Part shown: positions 5,722 through 6,718 of the stretch, in pieces
How the letters are laid out: each line of letters opens with the position of its first letter
Position numbering within the stretch: the stretch's first letter is position 1
Assembly (NCBI GenBank): GCA_945878355.1
Contig: CAMCTC010000178.1
Span: forward strand, 1-6,718
Length of the DNA: 6,718 nt
Source of the DNA: Bordetella parapertussis
Lineage (GTDB): Bacteria; Pseudomonadota; Gammaproteobacteria; Burkholderiales; Burkholderiaceae_C
Reading direction: 5' to 3'
Notes under the pieces: generated by a model
The model's input: only the letters and a program-made list of their open reading frames with translations
Database searches by the model: none
What the model was told of the DNA's origin: nothing
Position numbers and translations under genes: made by a program

Positions 5722-6718
5722 CTGCGCCACTGCCCGAAGAGATTGCCGCGCTGCTGGCCCCTGTCCCTGACACTGATGGTGCCCCAGGCGGTGCAGGTGT
5801 GTCTCTGCGCTACGACCCGGCGACGGTCGCGATCCGCCAGGCCCGCGAAGAGGACGACGCCTCGCTGCCGCTGGGCGATTGGGCGCGCCCGCTCAAGCGT
5901 GCCGACTGGCCCGCGGTGGCCATGCAATGCAGCCAGTTGTTCCGGGATCGCAGCAAGGATTTGCAGCTCGCAGCCTGGCTGCTGGAAGCCTGGGTTCACC
6001 TGCACCAGATCGACGGTTTGCGCGCCGGTGTGGCGCTGCTCACTGGTCTGGTTGAGCAGTACTGGCCTGTGCTGCACCCCCGCATAGACGACGACGGCGA
6101 CACCGAAGCCCGCGTCGCACCGCTGTTCTGGCTCAACGAGACGCTGCCACGAACCCTGAGGCTGCAGATCGCGCTGATGGCGCTGCCCGATCACAAGCCG
6201 CCGCGTCTGACGCTCGACGATTGGGACCGCTTGATGCGCCGCCCGCAGGGCCGTGATCAGCGCCGCGAGGACGCTGCAGTCGACAACGGCGAAGCCCCAG
6301 CGCCGGGCCGCGAAGACCTGATCCGGTTGGCCGGCGAGGCTGCGACCCGACAGACGCTGCGCGAGCGACGCCGCCAGCTGCGCGAAATCGTCAACGACTG
6401 GGCCCGGTTAGACGCGCTGATCGACGACCGTCTCGGCAATGAAGCGCCCAGTCTGGCGCGTGTCGGCGAGGTTTTGCGTCAACTCGGGCATGCCATGACC
6501 TCGCTGCTGGGCGGACAGGGCGAACACCTGCCCGAGGACGACGATGCGCCGGTTGAAGAGACGTCGGAGCCCGAGGCGCTGCCGGACGCTGTTGAACATT
6601 CCGAGCCCCAGGACGATGCGGTCGCCCTAATGACTTCGGCATCGGCATCGGCGCCGGGCAGCGCGCAAGCCCCCACAGGACAGACCGTGATGAACCGTGA
6701 ATCAGCCTACCGCCAGCT
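5718..6718 (+). CDS. tssA: Type VI secretion protein TssA (ImpA_N domain), N-terminal part (3' end outside window)
   Basis: The frame runs from ATG 5718 to the window edge with no stop: 333 complete codons plus two bases. Residues about 5-160 are an ImpA_N domain. Key features are LRYDPATVAIRQAREEDDASLP (in part) at 30-51, WARPLKRADWPAV at 55-67, the signature RSKDLQLAAWLLEAW at 78-92, GLRAGVALL at 100-108, YWPVLHP at 115-121, DDDGDTEAR at 124-132 and the WLNETL that follows. This domain contacts the membrane and baseplate complexes in known TssA proteins. Residues about 195-265 form a charged helical region, followed by an acidic Ala/Ser/Pro-rich linker at about 270-322. The last visible residues, MNRESAYRQ, resemble the start of the TssA C-terminal domain (typically SREDAYRxL), so the C-terminal multimerisation domain probably begins at the edge. 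TssA is cytoplasmic, primes tube and sheath polymerisation, and in some classes caps the distal sheath end. Which TssA class this is cannot be settled without the C-terminus. The start is set by the ATGA overlap with tssM. Confidence 0.93.
   Translation, partial: MTAPLPEEIAALLAPVPDTDGAPGGAGVSLRYDPATVAIRQAREEDDASLPLGDWARPLKRADWPAVAMQCSQLFRDRSKDLQLAAWLLEAWVHLHQIDGLRAGVALLTGLVEQYWPVLHPRIDDDGDTEARVAPLFWLNETLPRTLRLQIALMALPDHKPPRLTLDDWDRLMRRPQGRDQRREDAAVDNGEAPAPGREDLIRLAGEAATRQTLRERRRQLREIVNDWARLDALIDDRLGNEAPSLARVGEVLRQLGHAMTSLLGGQGEHLPEDDDAPVEETSEPEALPDAVEHSEPQDDAVALMTSASASAPGSAQAPTGQTVMNRESAYRQ
6636..6653 (+). repeat. Short 6-base tandem repeat in the TssA linker
   Basis: TCGGCA, TCGGCA, TCGGCG encode Ser-Ala three times (TssA residues 307-312). 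This is low-complexity sequence within the flexible linker before the predicted C-terminal domain. No function is implied. Confidence 0.75.

Noticed and set aside
5743..6087. Small + strand open frame inside tssA in another frame (114 codons)
   Set aside because: The ATGA-coupled frame starting at 5718 encodes a full ImpA_N domain over the same bases, so this one is a shadow.
5316..6194. Long minus-strand open frame spanning the tssM-tssA junction (292 codons)
   Set aside because: It is an antisense shadow of two recognisable genes, has a low-complexity repeat-derived Arg/Pro/Ser stretch, and shows no family motif.

Overview
The window is an internal piece of a type VI secretion system (T6SS) locus. 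It holds four genes, all on the + strand and packed head to tail: the 3' part of tssK (baseplate), a complete tssL (DotU family, inner membrane), a complete tssM (IcmF family, inner membrane and periplasm) and the 5' part of tssA (ImpA_N family, assembly and cap protein). I identified them by family motifs read from the translations. No database search was possible.

Organism: the DNA is very GC-rich, codon third positions are mostly G or C, and T6SS genes are typical of Proteobacteria. The overall character suggests a high-GC betaproteobacterium, possibly Burkholderiales. That is inference from composition and gene content, not a firm identification.

Layout: 1-729 is the tssK C-terminal part (neck and head regions). 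A 44-base gap (730-773) carries a Shine-Dalgarno sequence for tssL (774-1556). A 37-base gap (1557-1593) carries a strong AGGAG site for tssM (1594-5721). The tssM stop overlaps the tssA start in an ATGA (5718-5721), and tssA runs off the right edge. There is no gene-free stretch over 300 bases. I saw no tRNA, rRNA, CRISPR array, insertion sequence, internal promoter or convincing terminator, so the four genes look like one transcription unit that enters and leaves the window.

How they work together (family knowledge): TssL and TssM, usually with the lipoprotein TssJ, form the trans-envelope complex. TssK links the phage-like baseplate to the cytoplasmic faces of TssL and TssM. TssA contacts the membrane complex and baseplate and primes or caps the growing tube and sheath. 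The order K-L-M-A therefore puts the docking interface together.

I do not see a previously undescribed system here. The most notable points are in TssM. Its cytoplasmic domain keeps the IcmF fold signatures but has lost the Walker A/P-loop, the DTAG-like motif and the TKCD-like motif, so it looks like a pseudo-NTPase. It also has one N-terminal membrane helix where the usual family layout has a two-helix hairpin, which predicts a periplasmic N-terminus. Smaller oddities are a 12-base in-frame tandem repeat in the TssM C-terminal domain and two pairs of periplasmic cysteines.
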